Assembly: GCA_021737975.1 (NCBI GenBank)
Contig: JAIPCZ010000002.1
Coordinates: 1 to 64,000, forward strand
Source of the DNA: Polaromonas sp.
GTDB taxonomy: Bacteria > Pseudomonadota > Gammaproteobacteria > Burkholderiales > Burkholderiaceae_C
Direction: 5' to 3'
Length of the DNA: 64,000 bases
Shown here in pieces: positions 35,439 through 44,734 of the stretch. A program made the translations under genes and the position numbers. The notes below the pieces were generated by a model. The model worked only from the letters and a program-made list of their open reading frames with translations. It did no database searches and was not told the DNA's origin. The first letter of the stretch is position 1; every line of letters begins with the position of its first letter.

Positions 35439-38017
35439 GGCCTGGTTTTGCGGCCGCGGGCGCGCTGCAAGGCAATCACCAGCAACAGCAAGGCCATGGC
35501 GGGCAGGAACATCCATTCCTTGGCGGGACGGTCAGACGGTGTTTCAGCCGAGACGATGCGGAAGCCCTGCTCCATGCCCAGCTTTTCAGCACGGCTGCCA
35601 AATCGCACCTGTGTGATCAACAGGTCATCACCCTGCGCCATCACGTTGACACCGGCACTGGCAAAGCGCTCGCGCGCCGTGCCTTTGGGGCCCAGCGGCA
35701 GCAGCACCCCCTTGCGGATGTCCTTGCCGTCGATGTTGGTGCCCTCGATCCAGATGCGCTTGCCGGCATTGGCCGGTTGATCCTCGATCAGCTGGCTGAT
35801 TTGCGAAGCCGGCACCTCGGTGTAGGGCGGATAGGCCATGTCCCACCAGTACCCCGGGCGGAACAGCGTGAACGTGACCAGCAGCAGCGCAATGCTTTCA
35901 TACCAGCGGGACTTCACCAAAAAGTGCCCCTGTGTCGCCGCGGCAAACACCAGCATCGCCACCGTGGCGCTGAGCACCGTCAAAATCAGGTGCAACGGCC
36001 CGCTCAAGCCAATCATCAGCAACTGGGTATTAAAGATGAACAGGAAGGGCAGGATGGCCGTTCGCATGCTGTAGAAGAACGCCGTGACCCCGGCCTTGAT
36101 AGGGTCGCAGCGCGCGATGGCCGCCGCGGCAAACGAGGCCAGGCCCACCGGCGGCGTCACGTCGGCCATGAGCCCAAAGTAAAAGACGAACAGGTGCACT
36201 GCAATAAGCGGCACGATCAGGCCACTTTGGGCGCCCAGTTCCACCACCACCGGCGCCATCAGCGTGGAGACCACGATGTAGTTGGCGGTGGTCGGCAGGC
36301 CCATGCCCAGAATCAGGCTGATGACAGCCACCAGCACCAGCATCAGCATCAGGTTGCCACCCGACAACAATTCGACAATCTCGGTCATGACCAGGCCGAT
36401 GCCGGTGAGCGACACCGTGCCCACGATGATGCCGGCGGCCGCCGTGGCCACACCAATGCCGATCATGTTGCGGGCGCCGACCGCCAGGCCGTCGATCAGG
36501 TCAAGCACACCCTGCCGGGCAGCCCGGCCCAACTCGCCCCGGCCACGAAACCAGGCAATGATGGGCTTTTGCGTCAGCATGACAAAAATCATGAACATCG
36601 TGGCCCAGAAGGCCGACAAGCCGGGCGACATTTGCTCAACCATCAGGCACCAGATCAGCACCACCACGGCCAGCAGGTAATGCAGGCCGGACTTCACGGT
36701 CGGGCCGGTCTCCGGTAGTTCGAACACCGGCGCATTCGGGTCATCAAGCTCGAGTTCGGGCTGCCTGGCGCCAAACCACAACAAGCCCACATAGGCGGCC
36801 AGCAAGCCCGCGCCGACCAACCACACCGCAGCATCACCCGCGACCGTCTTGATCCAGCCAATGCCCCAGTAGACCGCGCCCGACAGCACGATGAAACCGG
36901 CCAGGGTCAGGCCAAACGACAGCAGGCGCGAGCCGGCCGAGCCGGTATTGCGCCTTGGCAAACCCACCATGTTGCTTTTGAGGGCCTCGATGTGCACGAT
37001 GTAGAGCAGGGCAATGTAGGAAATGATGGCCGGCAGGAAGGCATGTTTCATGACCTCGATGTAAGGAATACCGACGTACTCCACCATCAGGAAAGCCGCT
37101 GCGCCCATCACCGGCGGCATCAGCTGGCCGTTGACCGAACTCGACACCTCGACCGCCGCCGCCTGGTCAGGGCGGTAGCCGACGCGCTTCATGAGCGGAA
37201 TGGTGAAGGTGCCGGTGGTCACCACGTTAGCGATCGAAGAGCCTGAAATAATGCCGGTCGCCGCCGACGACAGCACCGCCGCCTTGGCCGGGCCACCGCG
37301 CATGTGGCCAAGCAGGGCAAACGCCGATTTGATGAAATAGTTGCCGGCACCCGCCTTGTCGAGCAAGGAGCCAAACAGCACAAAGAGGAAAATGAAACTG
37401 CTGGAAACGCCCAGCGCCACACCAAACACCCCCTCGGTGGTGAGCCATTGGTGACTCATGGCACGGTTCAGCGAGAAACCGCGGTGGGCAATCATGTCGG
37501 GCATGAAGGGGCCGCCAAAGGTGTAGCCCAGGAAAACCAGCGCCACAATCACCATCGGCAAGCCCAGCACCCGGCGCGTGGCCTCCAGCAGCAGCACGAT
37601 GCCGACCAGGCCGGTGTAGACGTCCAGCGTCGTCGGTTGCCCCGGGCGGGTCGACAACTCGCGGTAAAAAACAAAGAGGTAGATGGCGCAGAAAGTGCCA
37701 ACGGTGGCAAAAATCCAGTCGGTGACCGGCACACGGTCGCTCGGCGAGCGCTTGAAGGCCGGGTAAGACATGAAGGACAGGAACACGGCAAAGCCGAGGT
37801 GGATGGCCCGTGTTTCGGTGTCGTTGAAGACCAGCAGGCCGGTGCTGAACGGTAGCGGTGAGGCGATCCACAGCTGAAACAGTGACCAGGCCAGCGCCAC
37901 CAGCAGCAGAAAACGTTTCATCACCGGGCCGGGGTTGCGCGCACCGGTGTCGTTGTCGGCGACGAATTTTTCGACATCAATCTCGGGCACGCTGTCGTTG
38001 GCCGTTGCTGATTTCAT
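35435..38017 (-). CDS. TRAP transporter fused 4TM/12TM permease
   Basis: 860 residues, the small (DctQ-like) and large (DctM-like) TRAP permease subunits fused, as usual for TAXI systems. About seventeen hydrophobic segments are visible. Large-subunit motifs include SSAATGIISGSSIANVVTTGTFTIPLMK, ILGMGLPTTANYIVVSTL and LMADVTPPVGLASFAAAA (written in parts). A C-terminal DUF3394-type periplasmic region (PGYWWDMAYPP...) follows. It imports an organic acid using the Na+/H+ gradient, with the TAXI binding protein upstream; a terminator hairpin separates the two. Confidence 0.93.
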   Translation of the reverse strand: MKSATANDSVPEIDVEKFVADNDTGARNPGPVMKRFLLLVALAWSLFQLWIASPLPFSTGLLVFNDTETRAIHLGFAVFLSFMSYPAFKRSPSDRVPVTDWIFATVGTFCAIYLFVFYRELSTRPGQPTTLDVYTGLVGIVLLLEATRRVLGLPMVIVALVFLGYTFGGPFMPDMIAHRGFSLNRAMSHQWLTTEGVFGVALGVSSSFIFLFVLFGSLLDKAGAGNYFIKSAFALLGHMRGGPAKAAVLSSAATGIISGSSIANVVTTGTFTIPLMKRVGYRPDQAAAVEVSSSVNGQLMPPVMGAAAFLMVEYVGIPYIEVMKHAFLPAIISYIALLYIVHIEALKSNMVGLPRRNTGSAGSRLLSFGLTLAGFIVLSGAVYWGIGWIKTVAGDAAVWLVGAGLLAAYVGLLWFGARQPELELDDPNAPVFELPETGPTVKSGLHYLLAVVVLIWCLMVEQMSPGLSAFWATMFMIFVMLTQKPIIAWFRGRGELGRAARQGVLDLIDGLAVGARNMIGIGVATAAAGIIVGTVSLTGIGLVMTEIVELLSGGNLMLMLVLVAVISLILGMGLPTTANYIVVSTLMAPVVVELGAQSGLIVPLIAVHLFVFYFGLMADVTPPVGLASFAAAAIARCDPIKAGVTAFFYSMRTAILPFLFIFNTQLLMIGLSGPLHLILTVLSATVAMLVFAAATQGHFLVKSRWYESIALLLVTFTLFRPGYWWDMAYPPYTEVPASQISQLIEDQPANAGKRIWIEGTNIDGKDIRKGVLLPLGPKGTARERFASAGVNVMAQGDDLLITQVRFGSRAEKLGMEQGFRIVSAETPSDRPAKEWMFLPAMALLLLVIALQRARGRKTRP

Positions 38018-38050
38018 AAGGGTCTCATTATCTAAGTATTGTTATTCATA

Positions 38051-38080
38051 AAAAAAGCTCTGACAGGTCAGAGCTTTTTT
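38051..38080. terminator. Terminator hairpin between TAXI protein and TRAP permease genes
   Basis: A perfect 14-base inverted repeat (38051-38064 with 38067-38080) contains AGCTCTGAC/GTCAGAGCT with runs of six A and six T. It lies just after the binding-protein gene and before the permease gene, so it likely lowers permease expression relative to the binding protein. Confidence 0.85.
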
Positions 38081-38115
38081 GCGGCCTTGGTCCGAAGACG
38101 CTCAGCTTGGCGGGA

Positions 38116-39090
38116 TTACATCCAGCCTTTTTCCTTGTAGTACTTGACAGCGCCCGGGTGCAAGGGTGCCGACAGGCCATCCTTGATCATGCTCTTGGGG
38201 TTCAGGCCGACGAACGCCGGGTGCAATTTCTTGAACTCTTCAAAGTTCTCGAACACCGCCTTGACCAACTCGTACACGGTGGCATCGGGCACCTTGGCAG
38301 AGCTCACGAAGGAAGCCAGCACGCCGTAGGTGCGGGTCGGGTTGGGGTGGCCCGCATACAAGCCGCCGGGAATGTCCACCGCGGCGTAGTAGCTGTTGGC
38401 CTTGACCAGCTTGTCCACGGCGGGGCCGGCGATCGTGACCAGCTTGGCGCCGCAGGTGGTGATCGGGTCCTGGATGTTGGCGCTCGGGTGACCGACACCG
38501 TAGAAGAAGGCGTCAATCTTGTTGTCGCACAGGGCGGCACCGTGCTCGTCGGCCTTGAGCTCGGCAGCCAGACCAAAATCAGAAGTCTTCCAGTTCATGC
38601 CCGTCAGCAATTCGTCCATGGCGGCACGGCTGCCCGAACCGGGGTTGCCGACGTTCATGCGTTTGCCCTTGAGGTCGGCAAACTGGGTGATGTTGGCTTC
38701 CTTGCGGGCCAACACAGTGAAGGGCTCGGGGTGAATCGAGAACACGGCGCGCAGGTCGGTGTGTTTGCCGTCTTTCTCGAACTGCTTGGCGCCGTTGAAG
38801 GCGTTGTACTGCACATCGGACTGGGACACACCAAAGTCAAGTTCGCCGGCCCTGATGGTGTTGATATTCACCACCGAACCCCCGGTGGACTCCACCGAGC
38901 AGCGGTAGCCGTGTTTGGCGCGGTCCTTGTTGACCAGGCGGCAGATGGCGCCGCCGGCGGCGTAGTACACACCAGTGACACCACCGGTGCCAATGGTCAT
39001 GAATTTTTGCTGCGCCTGAACGCTGCTTACGGGGGCCATCAAGGCAGCGGCGGCTGCGATGGCGCTGACAACCAGGGACAATTTTTTCAT
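38116..39090 (-). CDS. TAXI-family TRAP transporter solute-binding protein
   Basis: A secreted 324-residue binding protein. The signal peptide ([25 protein letters not shown]) ends at QAQQKF. The TAXI family start [25 protein letters not shown] follows, with [29 protein letters not shown] (both abbreviated at their conserved cores [10 protein letters not shown] and GSVVNI). Family ligands are glutamate-like or other carboxylates; the ligand is unknown. ATG 39090 is chosen as it begins the signal peptide. Confidence 0.93.
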   Translation of the reverse strand: MKKLSLVVSAIAAAAALMAPVSSVQAQQKFMTIGTGGVTGVYYAAGGAICRLVNKDRAKHGYRCSVESTGGSVVNINTIRAGELDFGVSQSDVQYNAFNGAKQFEKDGKHTDLRAVFSIHPEPFTVLARKEANITQFADLKGKRMNVGNPGSGSRAAMDELLTGMNWKTSDFGLAAELKADEHGAALCDNKIDAFFYGVGHPSANIQDPITTCGAKLVTIAGPAVDKLVKANSYYAAVDIPGGLYAGHPNPTRTYGVLASFVSSAKVPDATVYELVKAVFENFEEFKKLHPAFVGLNPKSMIKDGLSAPLHPGAVKYYKEKGWM

Positions 39091-39140
39091 GGGTTCTCCA
39101 ACATTAAAAAATGAAAGCGGTAAAGCCAATTGCTAAAAAC

Positions 39141-39168
39141 GATCAAACCATGTAAATCTTAGATCAAA
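39141..39168. promoter_or_regulatory. Tandem GATCAAA repeat upstream of the TAXI gene
   Basis: GATCAAA occurs at 39141-39147 and 39162-39168, 21 bp apart (two helical turns), within the 148-bp promoter region of the TAXI gene. This is a typical layout for adjacent regulator half-sites. No regulator family can be named. Confidence 0.3.
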
Positions 39169-39238
39169 GCCGAGCCCTCCCTCTTTGGATGAAGTCAATA
39201 AAACCCCATTTTTGATGCAATTTGCGCATATTTCAGCC

Positions 39239-40612
39239 TCAGTTGGGTATGGCAGCATGAATAGCCTGGCCCAGGCGCTCGACCATATGCGCCAAGTCAT
39301 CCTCGCTGGCAATGAAGGGCGGCGCCAGCAAGATATGGTCGCCACAGCGCCCATCCACCGTGCCGCCCATCGGGTAACACATCAGGCCCACGGCCATCGC
39401 CTCGCGCTTGACGCGGGCGTGTAATTTGAGCGCAGGGTCAAACCACTGGCGCGTCGCGCGGTCGGCCACCAGTTCGAGGCCCCAGAACAAACCCCGGCCA
39501 CGGATGTCGCCCACATGGGGGTGCTCGGCAAACGCCTGCTGCAGCAAGCCGTGCAAGGTCCGTCCGCGTACCTTCACCTGTGCCACCAGGCCATCGCGCG
39601 CAATCACCCGTTGCACCGCCAGCGCCGCGGCGCAGGCCACGGCATGACCCAGATAGGTGTGGCCGTGCTGAAACAGGCCGCTGCCCGACCGGAACACGTC
39701 GACCAGCTTTTTTTGCGCCAGCACCGCACCAATGGGCTGATAACCACCGCCCAGGCCTTTGGCAATGGCCAGCAAATCGGGCACGACGCCTTCCTGCTCG
39801 CAGGCGTGCAAGGTGCCGGTGCGGCCCATGCCACACATCACCTCGTCCAAAATCAGCAAAATGCCGTGGCGGTCGCAGAGCGCCCGGATGGCCTTGAAGT
39901 AGCCCGGCACGGCGGTCAGCACACCGGCCGTGGCGCCACCCACGGTTTCGGCCACAAAGGCCATGACGTTTTCCGGGCCAAGGCGCTCAAAGGCCTCTTC
40001 AAGCTCGGCCACCAACCGCTGGCCATAGGCTTCCGGCGTTTCATCCACCGCACGTTCGCGGTATTCGTAGCAGGGCGCCACATGGGTCACATCTATCAGC
40101 AGCGGCTTGAACTGGGCTCGGCGCCATGCGTTGCCGCCCACGGCCAGGGCGCCCAGCGTGTTGCCGTGGTAGCTTTGCCGCCGCGCGACAAAGTGGCGCC
40201 GTTGCGGCTGGCCGATCTCGACAAAATACTGGCGCGCCATCTTGAGCGCCGCCTCCATCGCCTCCGAGCCGCCACTGACAAAGTAGGCGTGGCTCATGCC
40301 GGTCGGGGCCGACGCGATCAGCACGTCAGCCAGTTCCTCGGCCACTTCGGTGGTGAAGAAACTGGTGTGGGCATAGGCCAGCCGGTCAATCTGGGCATGC
40401 ATGGCAGCCAGCACCTCGGGATGGCCGTGGCCCAGGCAGGACACAGCGGCACCACCGCAGGCGTCCAGGTAGGTCTTGCCGCTGGCATCGGTCAGGGTGA
40501 CGCCCTGGCCCGACACGGCCAGCGGCAAATCGTGCTGCAGCTGGCGGTGAAACACATGGGTGGAGTCGGGGTTGAACACGACGTGTGGACTCGATGCCTG
40601 GGTGGAATGCAT
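39239..40612 (-). CDS. Class III (omega) aminotransferase
   Basis: 457 residues of PLP aminotransferase class III. Motifs: YLDACGGAAVSCLGHGHPEV, VSGGSEAMEAALKMARQY, SYHGNTLGALAVGGN, ILLILDEVMCGMGRTG (PLP-ring Asp) and the Schiff-base Lys in LLAIAKGLGGGYQPIGAVL. The pattern is that of the aspartate-aminotransferase-family / omega-transaminases that use beta-alanine, putrescine, taurine or similar amines with pyruvate. It is probably cotranscribed with the TAXI/TRAP genes and may process the imported compound; the exact substrate is open. Confidence 0.88.
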   Translation of the reverse strand: MHSTQASSPHVVFNPDSTHVFHRQLQHDLPLAVSGQGVTLTDASGKTYLDACGGAAVSCLGHGHPEVLAAMHAQIDRLAYAHTSFFTTEVAEELADVLIASAPTGMSHAYFVSGGSEAMEAALKMARQYFVEIGQPQRRHFVARRQSYHGNTLGALAVGGNAWRRAQFKPLLIDVTHVAPCYEYRERAVDETPEAYGQRLVAELEEAFERLGPENVMAFVAETVGGATAGVLTAVPGYFKAIRALCDRHGILLILDEVMCGMGRTGTLHACEQEGVVPDLLAIAKGLGGGYQPIGAVLAQKKLVDVFRSGSGLFQHGHTYLGHAVACAAALAVQRVIARDGLVAQVKVRGRTLHGLLQQAFAEHPHVGDIRGRGLFWGLELVADRATRQWFDPALKLHARVKREAMAVGLMCYPMGGTVDGRCGDHILLAPPFIASEDDLAHMVERLGQAIHAAIPN

Positions 40613-40654
40613 GGTGGTGTTGCTGCTAAAAAAATGAATAAGGCGTTGACGCTG

Positions 40655-41563
40655 TCACCCTTGCGCGGGGGACTTTTTTTCCCAGTAGGCTCTGGCCGCC
40701 TGCAGCCCCTGCTGGCGTTGTGTCAGGCGCTCAAGCAGGGAGACCCCGCCTTGCTCGGCGACACACTCGACCAGGGCCTCGGCCAAAGCCAGAGCGCCGG
40801 TCATCGAATGAAAGAACGAGGGTGACGCGGTGTCGAACAACAGCGCCTGCTGCGCCAAACGCGCCAGGGGCGACAGGCGGTTATCGGTCAGCGCCAGGAC
40901 GGGCACACCACGGTCACGGGCCTGGTGTGCCGCCTCCACCGTCTGGCGCGTGTAGGGGGCCTGGCTCACCACCACCAGCAGGTCGCGCGGCGTGAGGGCC
41001 AGCAGCTGGTCAGCCCAGGCGCCGCCCGCGTCGGTGGCGAGACGGGTGTCGGGGCGCAGCCAGTCGCAGGTGTAGTGCAGATGGTAGGCCGTGCTGAAGC
41101 TCGCGCGCAAGCCCAGAAAAAGCACGTTGCGCGCATCCAGGACAGCCTGGGCCGCCGCCTGCAACTGCTGGACGGTGTTGCAGCCGCGCACGGATTGAAC
41201 ATTCGCCACCTGCGCCTGCGCAAGCCGGTCAAAATTTTCGGGGGCCTGCCGGGCCGTCGCGGCGCTGCCAGCCGGATTGGCCTGTCCCACCGACGCCGCA
41301 AACGCCTGCATCGACGGCCGCCGCATGGCCTCAAAGCCGTCCAGCCCCAGCGCCCGGGCCAGCCGCGTCATGGTGGCTGGCGCCACGCCCGCCGCCAGTG
41401 CCGACTGGCGCATCGATTGCAGCCCCAGTTCAGCCGGGTGCGCCTGCACCCATCGCGCGGCGCGCTGAAGCTCAGGGCTCAGGCGCTCAAAGCGGCTGTC
41501 GAGCAATTGGTTGAGATGGGAATACGGCAAAATATGAAATTGAAACAAATAAATTATTTTCAT
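40655..41563 (-). CDS. MurR/RpiR-family transcriptional regulator
   Basis: Up to 302 residues: an N-terminal helix-turn-helix (FERLSPELQRAARWV, SMRQSALAAGVAPATMTRLARALG) and a C-terminal SIS domain (VLFLGLRASFSTAYHLHY, LLVVVSQAPYTRQTVEAA) that would bind a phosphosugar or similar effector. The start is uncertain. ATG 41563 gives a non-conserved prefix whose DNA contains one arm of the inverted repeat; TTG 41530 gives a more typical N-terminus. Neither has a good SD. It precedes the aminotransferase-TAXI-TRAP genes and is divergent from the class IV aminotransferase gene, so it probably controls both. Confidence 0.88.
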   Translation of the reverse strand: MKIIYLFQFHILPYSHLNQLLDSRFERLSPELQRAARWVQAHPAELGLQSMRQSALAAGVAPATMTRLARALGLDGFEAMRRPSMQAFAASVGQANPAGSAATARQAPENFDRLAQAQVANVQSVRGCNTVQQLQAAAQAVLDARNVLFLGLRASFSTAYHLHYTCDWLRPDTRLATDAGGAWADQLLALTPRDLLVVVSQAPYTRQTVEAAHQARDRGVPVLALTDNRLSPLARLAQQALLFDTASPSFFHSMTGALALAEALVECVAEQGGVSLLERLTQRQQGLQAARAYWEKKSPAQG

Positions 41564-41585
41564 AATATTAGAACATTTGTTTCAA
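41540..41585. promoter_or_regulatory. Inverted-repeat operator in the rpiR / aminotransferase divergent region
   Basis: TTGAAACAAAT (41540-41550) and ATTTGTTTCAA (41575-41585) are perfect 11-bp inverted copies, centres about 35 bp apart, in AT-rich DNA between the divergent genes. Each arm contains the GAAAC/GTTTC theme seen in many RpiR-family operators. It is the best candidate for autoregulation and control of the neighbours. Confidence 0.65.
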
Positions 41586-41635
41586 GTCCAGCGCAATGTG
41601 CATCAACCTCGTGCCAGCCAACGCATAATTCATCC

Positions 41636-42526
41636 ATGACGACCCTACCCCCCCTGCCTTGTTACCTCAACGGTGCCTTCACCCTGCTGCCCGACGCCAA
41701 AATCAGCGTCATGGACCGCGGTTTCATTTTTGGCGACGGCGTCTATGAAGTGGTGCCAGCTTACGGCGGCCGCTTGTTCCGCTTCGGCGAACACATGGCA
41801 CGGCTGGATCGCAGTCTGGCCGAATTGCGCATTGCCAACCCGCTGACACACACCCAATGGGCCGACGTTGCGCAGCAACTGATGCGCACTTTTGCCGCCT
41901 CCCAAGGCGTCGGCGCCGATGCGCTGGACCAGCTGATCTACATCCAGATCACGCGCGGCGTGGCCATGCGCGACCACGTCATGCCCACCAACATCACGCC
42001 CACAGTGTTCGTCATGACCAACACCATGAAACTGCCCACCGAGGCACAGCGCAGCCAGGGGGTGGCCTGCGTCACCGCCGACGACTTCCGCTGGGAAAAG
42101 GCCCACATCAAGAGCACCAGCTTGCTGGGCGCGGTGTTTGCGCGCCAGATCAGCTTTGACGCCGGCGCCCTCGAAACCGTGATGTTCCGCGATGGCTTTT
42201 TGAGTGAGGCCGCCGCCAGCAACGTCTGGGTGGTCAAGGACGGCAAGGTGTTGGGCACGCCGAAAGACAGGCTGGTGCTCGAGGGCATTCGCTACGGCCT
42301 GATCGAGGAGATCTGCCGCGCCCGTGGCATCCCGTTCGAACTGCGGCGCATCAGCCGCGAAGAGGTGAAAAACGCCGACGAATTGCTGTTGTCATCGGCC
42401 ACCAAGGAAGTGCTTCCGGTCACGCTGCTCGACGGCCAGGCGGTCGGCAGCGGCCAACCCGGCCCTGTGTACGCCCAGTTGATTGCGGGGTATGGCGAAG
42501 CCAAGGCGCTGTCCAGGCAGCCATGA
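41636..42526 (+). CDS. dat: D-alanine transaminase-like class IV aminotransferase
   Basis: 296 residues of the fold type IV PLP family. The N-terminal YLNGAFTLLPDAKISVMDRG, GDGVYEVV, the Schiff-base Lys159 in KAHIKSTSLLGAV, and SEAAASNVWVVKDGKV match D-amino-acid transaminase more than IlvE. It interconverts D-alanine and D-glutamate with their keto acids, feeding cell-wall precursors. Its stop overlaps the murU start (ATGA), so it is translationally coupled to cell-wall recycling. Confidence 0.85.
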   Translation: MTTLPPLPCYLNGAFTLLPDAKISVMDRGFIFGDGVYEVVPAYGGRLFRFGEHMARLDRSLAELRIANPLTHTQWADVAQQLMRTFAASQGVGADALDQLIYIQITRGVAMRDHVMPTNITPTVFVMTNTMKLPTEAQRSQGVACVTADDFRWEKAHIKSTSLLGAVFARQISFDAGALETVMFRDGFLSEAAASNVWVVKDGKVLGTPKDRLVLEGIRYGLIEEICRARGIPFELRRISREEVKNADELLLSSATKEVLPVTLLDGQAVGSGQPGPVYAQLIAGYGEAKALSRQP

Positions 42527-43251
42527 GCTTCCCGGCCACCGCCATGCTTCTGGCCGCAGGCCGCGGCGAGCGCATGCGCCCACTCACCGACAGCCGCCCC
42601 AAACCCTTGCTGCAGGTGCGCGGCAAGCCGCTGATGCAATGGCAGCTGGAGGCACTGCGGCGCGGTGGCTGCGAGCGGGTGCTCGTCAATACCGACTGGC
42701 TGGCTGAACAAATCGTGCAGGCAGCGCCTGTGCCCGGCCTGGCCATCCGCTACTCGCACGAAGGCCATGACTTTGGCGGCGCGCTGGAAACCGCCGGCGG
42801 CATTGTGCGGGCGCTACCCCTGCTGGACGAGGTGTTCTGGGTGCTGGCGGCCGACGTGTTCACGCCCGGCTTTGAATTCAGTCAAGCGGCGGTTGGGCGT
42901 TTTGTCGCCAGCGGCCTGTTGGCGCATTTGTGGCTCGTGCCCAACCCGGCGCACAACCCCGGCGGCGACTTTGGCCTGCAAGCGGTGGCGGATGGCCCGG
43001 CGCAGGCGCTGAATCTGGGCAAAGACGACCTGCGTCCGCGCTTTACCTTTTCCACCATCGGCCTGTACCGGCGCGCCCTTTTCGAGGCGCCGTGGTGCGA
43101 CCTCGCTGCGGGCAACCCGCAGGGCATCAAAGCCCCGCTGGCACCCTTGTTGCGCCGCGCCATGGACAATCACCAGGTGTCGGCCGAGCTGTACACCGGA
43201 CCCTGGACCGATGTCGGCACGCCGCAGCGGCTGGCCGAACTCAATGCCTGA
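42523..43251 (+). CDS. murU: N-acetylmuramate alpha-1-phosphate uridylyltransferase-type nucleotidyltransferase
   Basis: 242 residues with the nucleotidyltransferase signature LLAAGRGERMRPLTDSRPKPLL and length typical of MurU, which makes UDP-MurNAc in the peptidoglycan recycling bypass. ETAGGIVRALPLL and WVLAADVF supply the base and metal sites. It could also be a sugar-phosphate nucleotidyltransferase of another type, but size and the LAAGRGERMRPLTD form fit MurU. No amgK kinase gene is adjacent. Confidence 0.82.
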   Translation: MSFPATAMLLAAGRGERMRPLTDSRPKPLLQVRGKPLMQWQLEALRRGGCERVLVNTDWLAEQIVQAAPVPGLAIRYSHEGHDFGGALETAGGIVRALPLLDEVFWVLAADVFTPGFEFSQAAVGRFVASGLLAHLWLVPNPAHNPGGDFGLQAVADGPAQALNLGKDDLRPRFTFSTIGLYRRALFEAPWCDLAAGNPQGIKAPLAPLLRRAMDNHQVSAELYTGPWTDVGTPQRLAELNA

Positions 43252-43314
43252 CCTGCCCCGCACCTTCGCCAAGAGACCCGCCACCACATCGAATCGAATC
43301 GCTCAAGGAATCGC

Positions 43315-44703
43315 ATGAACACAAGTTCCATTCACGCCCGGCGCCGCGCCCAGCTGGCCCAAAAAATTGGCGCCGGCGGCATCGCCATCATCCCCACCGC
43401 ACCCGAGCAGCAGCGCAACCGCGACAGCGACTTCCCGTACCGGGCGGACAGCTATTTCTATTACCTGACCGGCTTTGCCGAGCCCAAGGCCTGGCTGGTG
43501 GTCACCGGCGAGGGCGCGTCCACGCTGTTTTGTCAGCCCAAGGACGCGGAGCGCGAAATCTGGGACGGCTTTCGCCTCGGACCCACGGCGGCCCCCGAAC
43601 AGCTGGGGCTCGATGCGGCCTACTCAGTCGCCGAACTCGATGCCCAATTGCCCGCCCTGATCGACGGCCGCGACGCCGTCTGGTACCCCTTTGCCACCCA
43701 CAAGGGGCTGGAGACACGCATCGACGGCTGGCTGGACAGCCTGCGCGCCCGCGTGCGCCATGGCGCGCTGTGCCCGAAAACCCAGCACGACCTGTGCGGC
43801 GTGCTCGATGAGATGCGCCTGCTCAAGGACGCGTCCGAACAAGCCACCATGCTGCGCGCCGGACAAATCAGCGCGGGCGCCCACATCCGCGCCATGCAAC
43901 TGTCTGCCAACATGCTGCGCGCCGGCCAGGAAGTGCGCGAATACCACCTGGAGGCCGAACTGCTGCACGAATTCCGCCGCCACGGCGCGCAGTCTCCGGC
44001 CTACGGCTCCATCGTGGCCGCCGGGGCCAACGCCTGCGTGCTGCACTACCGCGCCGACCGCGGCCTGGTTCAAAGCGGCGAACTGGTGCTGATCGATGCC
44101 GCCTGCGAGCTTGACGGTTACGCCAGCGACATCACGCGCACCTTCCCCGCCAATGGTGTCTTCACCGGGGCGCAGCGCACGCTCTACGAACTGGTGCTGG
44201 CTTCGCAGGAGGCGGCGATAGCCGCCACCAAAGCCGGCGCGCGTTTCACCGACCCGCACGAGGCCGCGGTCAAGGTGCTCGCGCAAGGCATGCTCGATGT
44301 GGGATTGCTCGACCGCAACAAGGTCGGCGGCCTGGACGACGTGATCGAGAAGCGCGCCTACTTCCAGTTCTACATGCACCGCACCGGCCACTGGATCGGC
44401 ATGGACGTGCACGACTGCGGCGACTACACCGAACCCGGCGAAATCGGCCAGGTGAGCACACGCCAGGACGCGCTCACGGGCGCCACCATCAAGGACCGCC
44501 CGGCGCGCATTTTGCGCACTGGCATGGCGCTGACCATCGAGCCCGGCATTTACGTGCGCCCGGCCGAGGGGGTGCCCGAGCACTTCCACCACATCGGCAT
44601 CCGCATTGAAGACGACGCCGTCGTCACGGACAGCGGCTGCACGCTGCTGACCCGCGACGTGCCGGTGGGCGTGGTCGACATTGAGGCGCTGATGCGCGGT
44701 TAA
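43315..44703 (+). CDS. pepP: Xaa-Pro aminopeptidase
   Basis: 462 residues of the M24B family. The N-terminal creatinase-like domain begins ARRRAQLAQKIGAGG and includes FPYRADSYFYYLTGF. The metal site is complete: DAACELDGYASDITRTFP (two Asp), HRTGHWIGMDVHD (His), IEPGIYV (Glu) and IRIEDDAVVT (Glu). It removes the residue before a proline. Probably a separate unit from murU, 63 bp upstream. Confidence 0.94.
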   Translation: MNTSSIHARRRAQLAQKIGAGGIAIIPTAPEQQRNRDSDFPYRADSYFYYLTGFAEPKAWLVVTGEGASTLFCQPKDAEREIWDGFRLGPTAAPEQLGLDAAYSVAELDAQLPALIDGRDAVWYPFATHKGLETRIDGWLDSLRARVRHGALCPKTQHDLCGVLDEMRLLKDASEQATMLRAGQISAGAHIRAMQLSANMLRAGQEVREYHLEAELLHEFRRHGAQSPAYGSIVAAGANACVLHYRADRGLVQSGELVLIDAACELDGYASDITRTFPANGVFTGAQRTLYELVLASQEAAIAATKAGARFTDPHEAAVKVLAQGMLDVGLLDRNKVGGLDDVIEKRAYFQFYMHRTGHWIGMDVHDCGDYTEPGEIGQVSTRQDALTGATIKDRPARILRTGMALTIEPGIYVRPAEGVPEHFHHIGIRIEDDAVVTDSGCTLLTRDVPVGVVDIEALMRG

Positions 44704-44734
44704 GACAGAAACCACTCACCGAAGAGTCACCACC

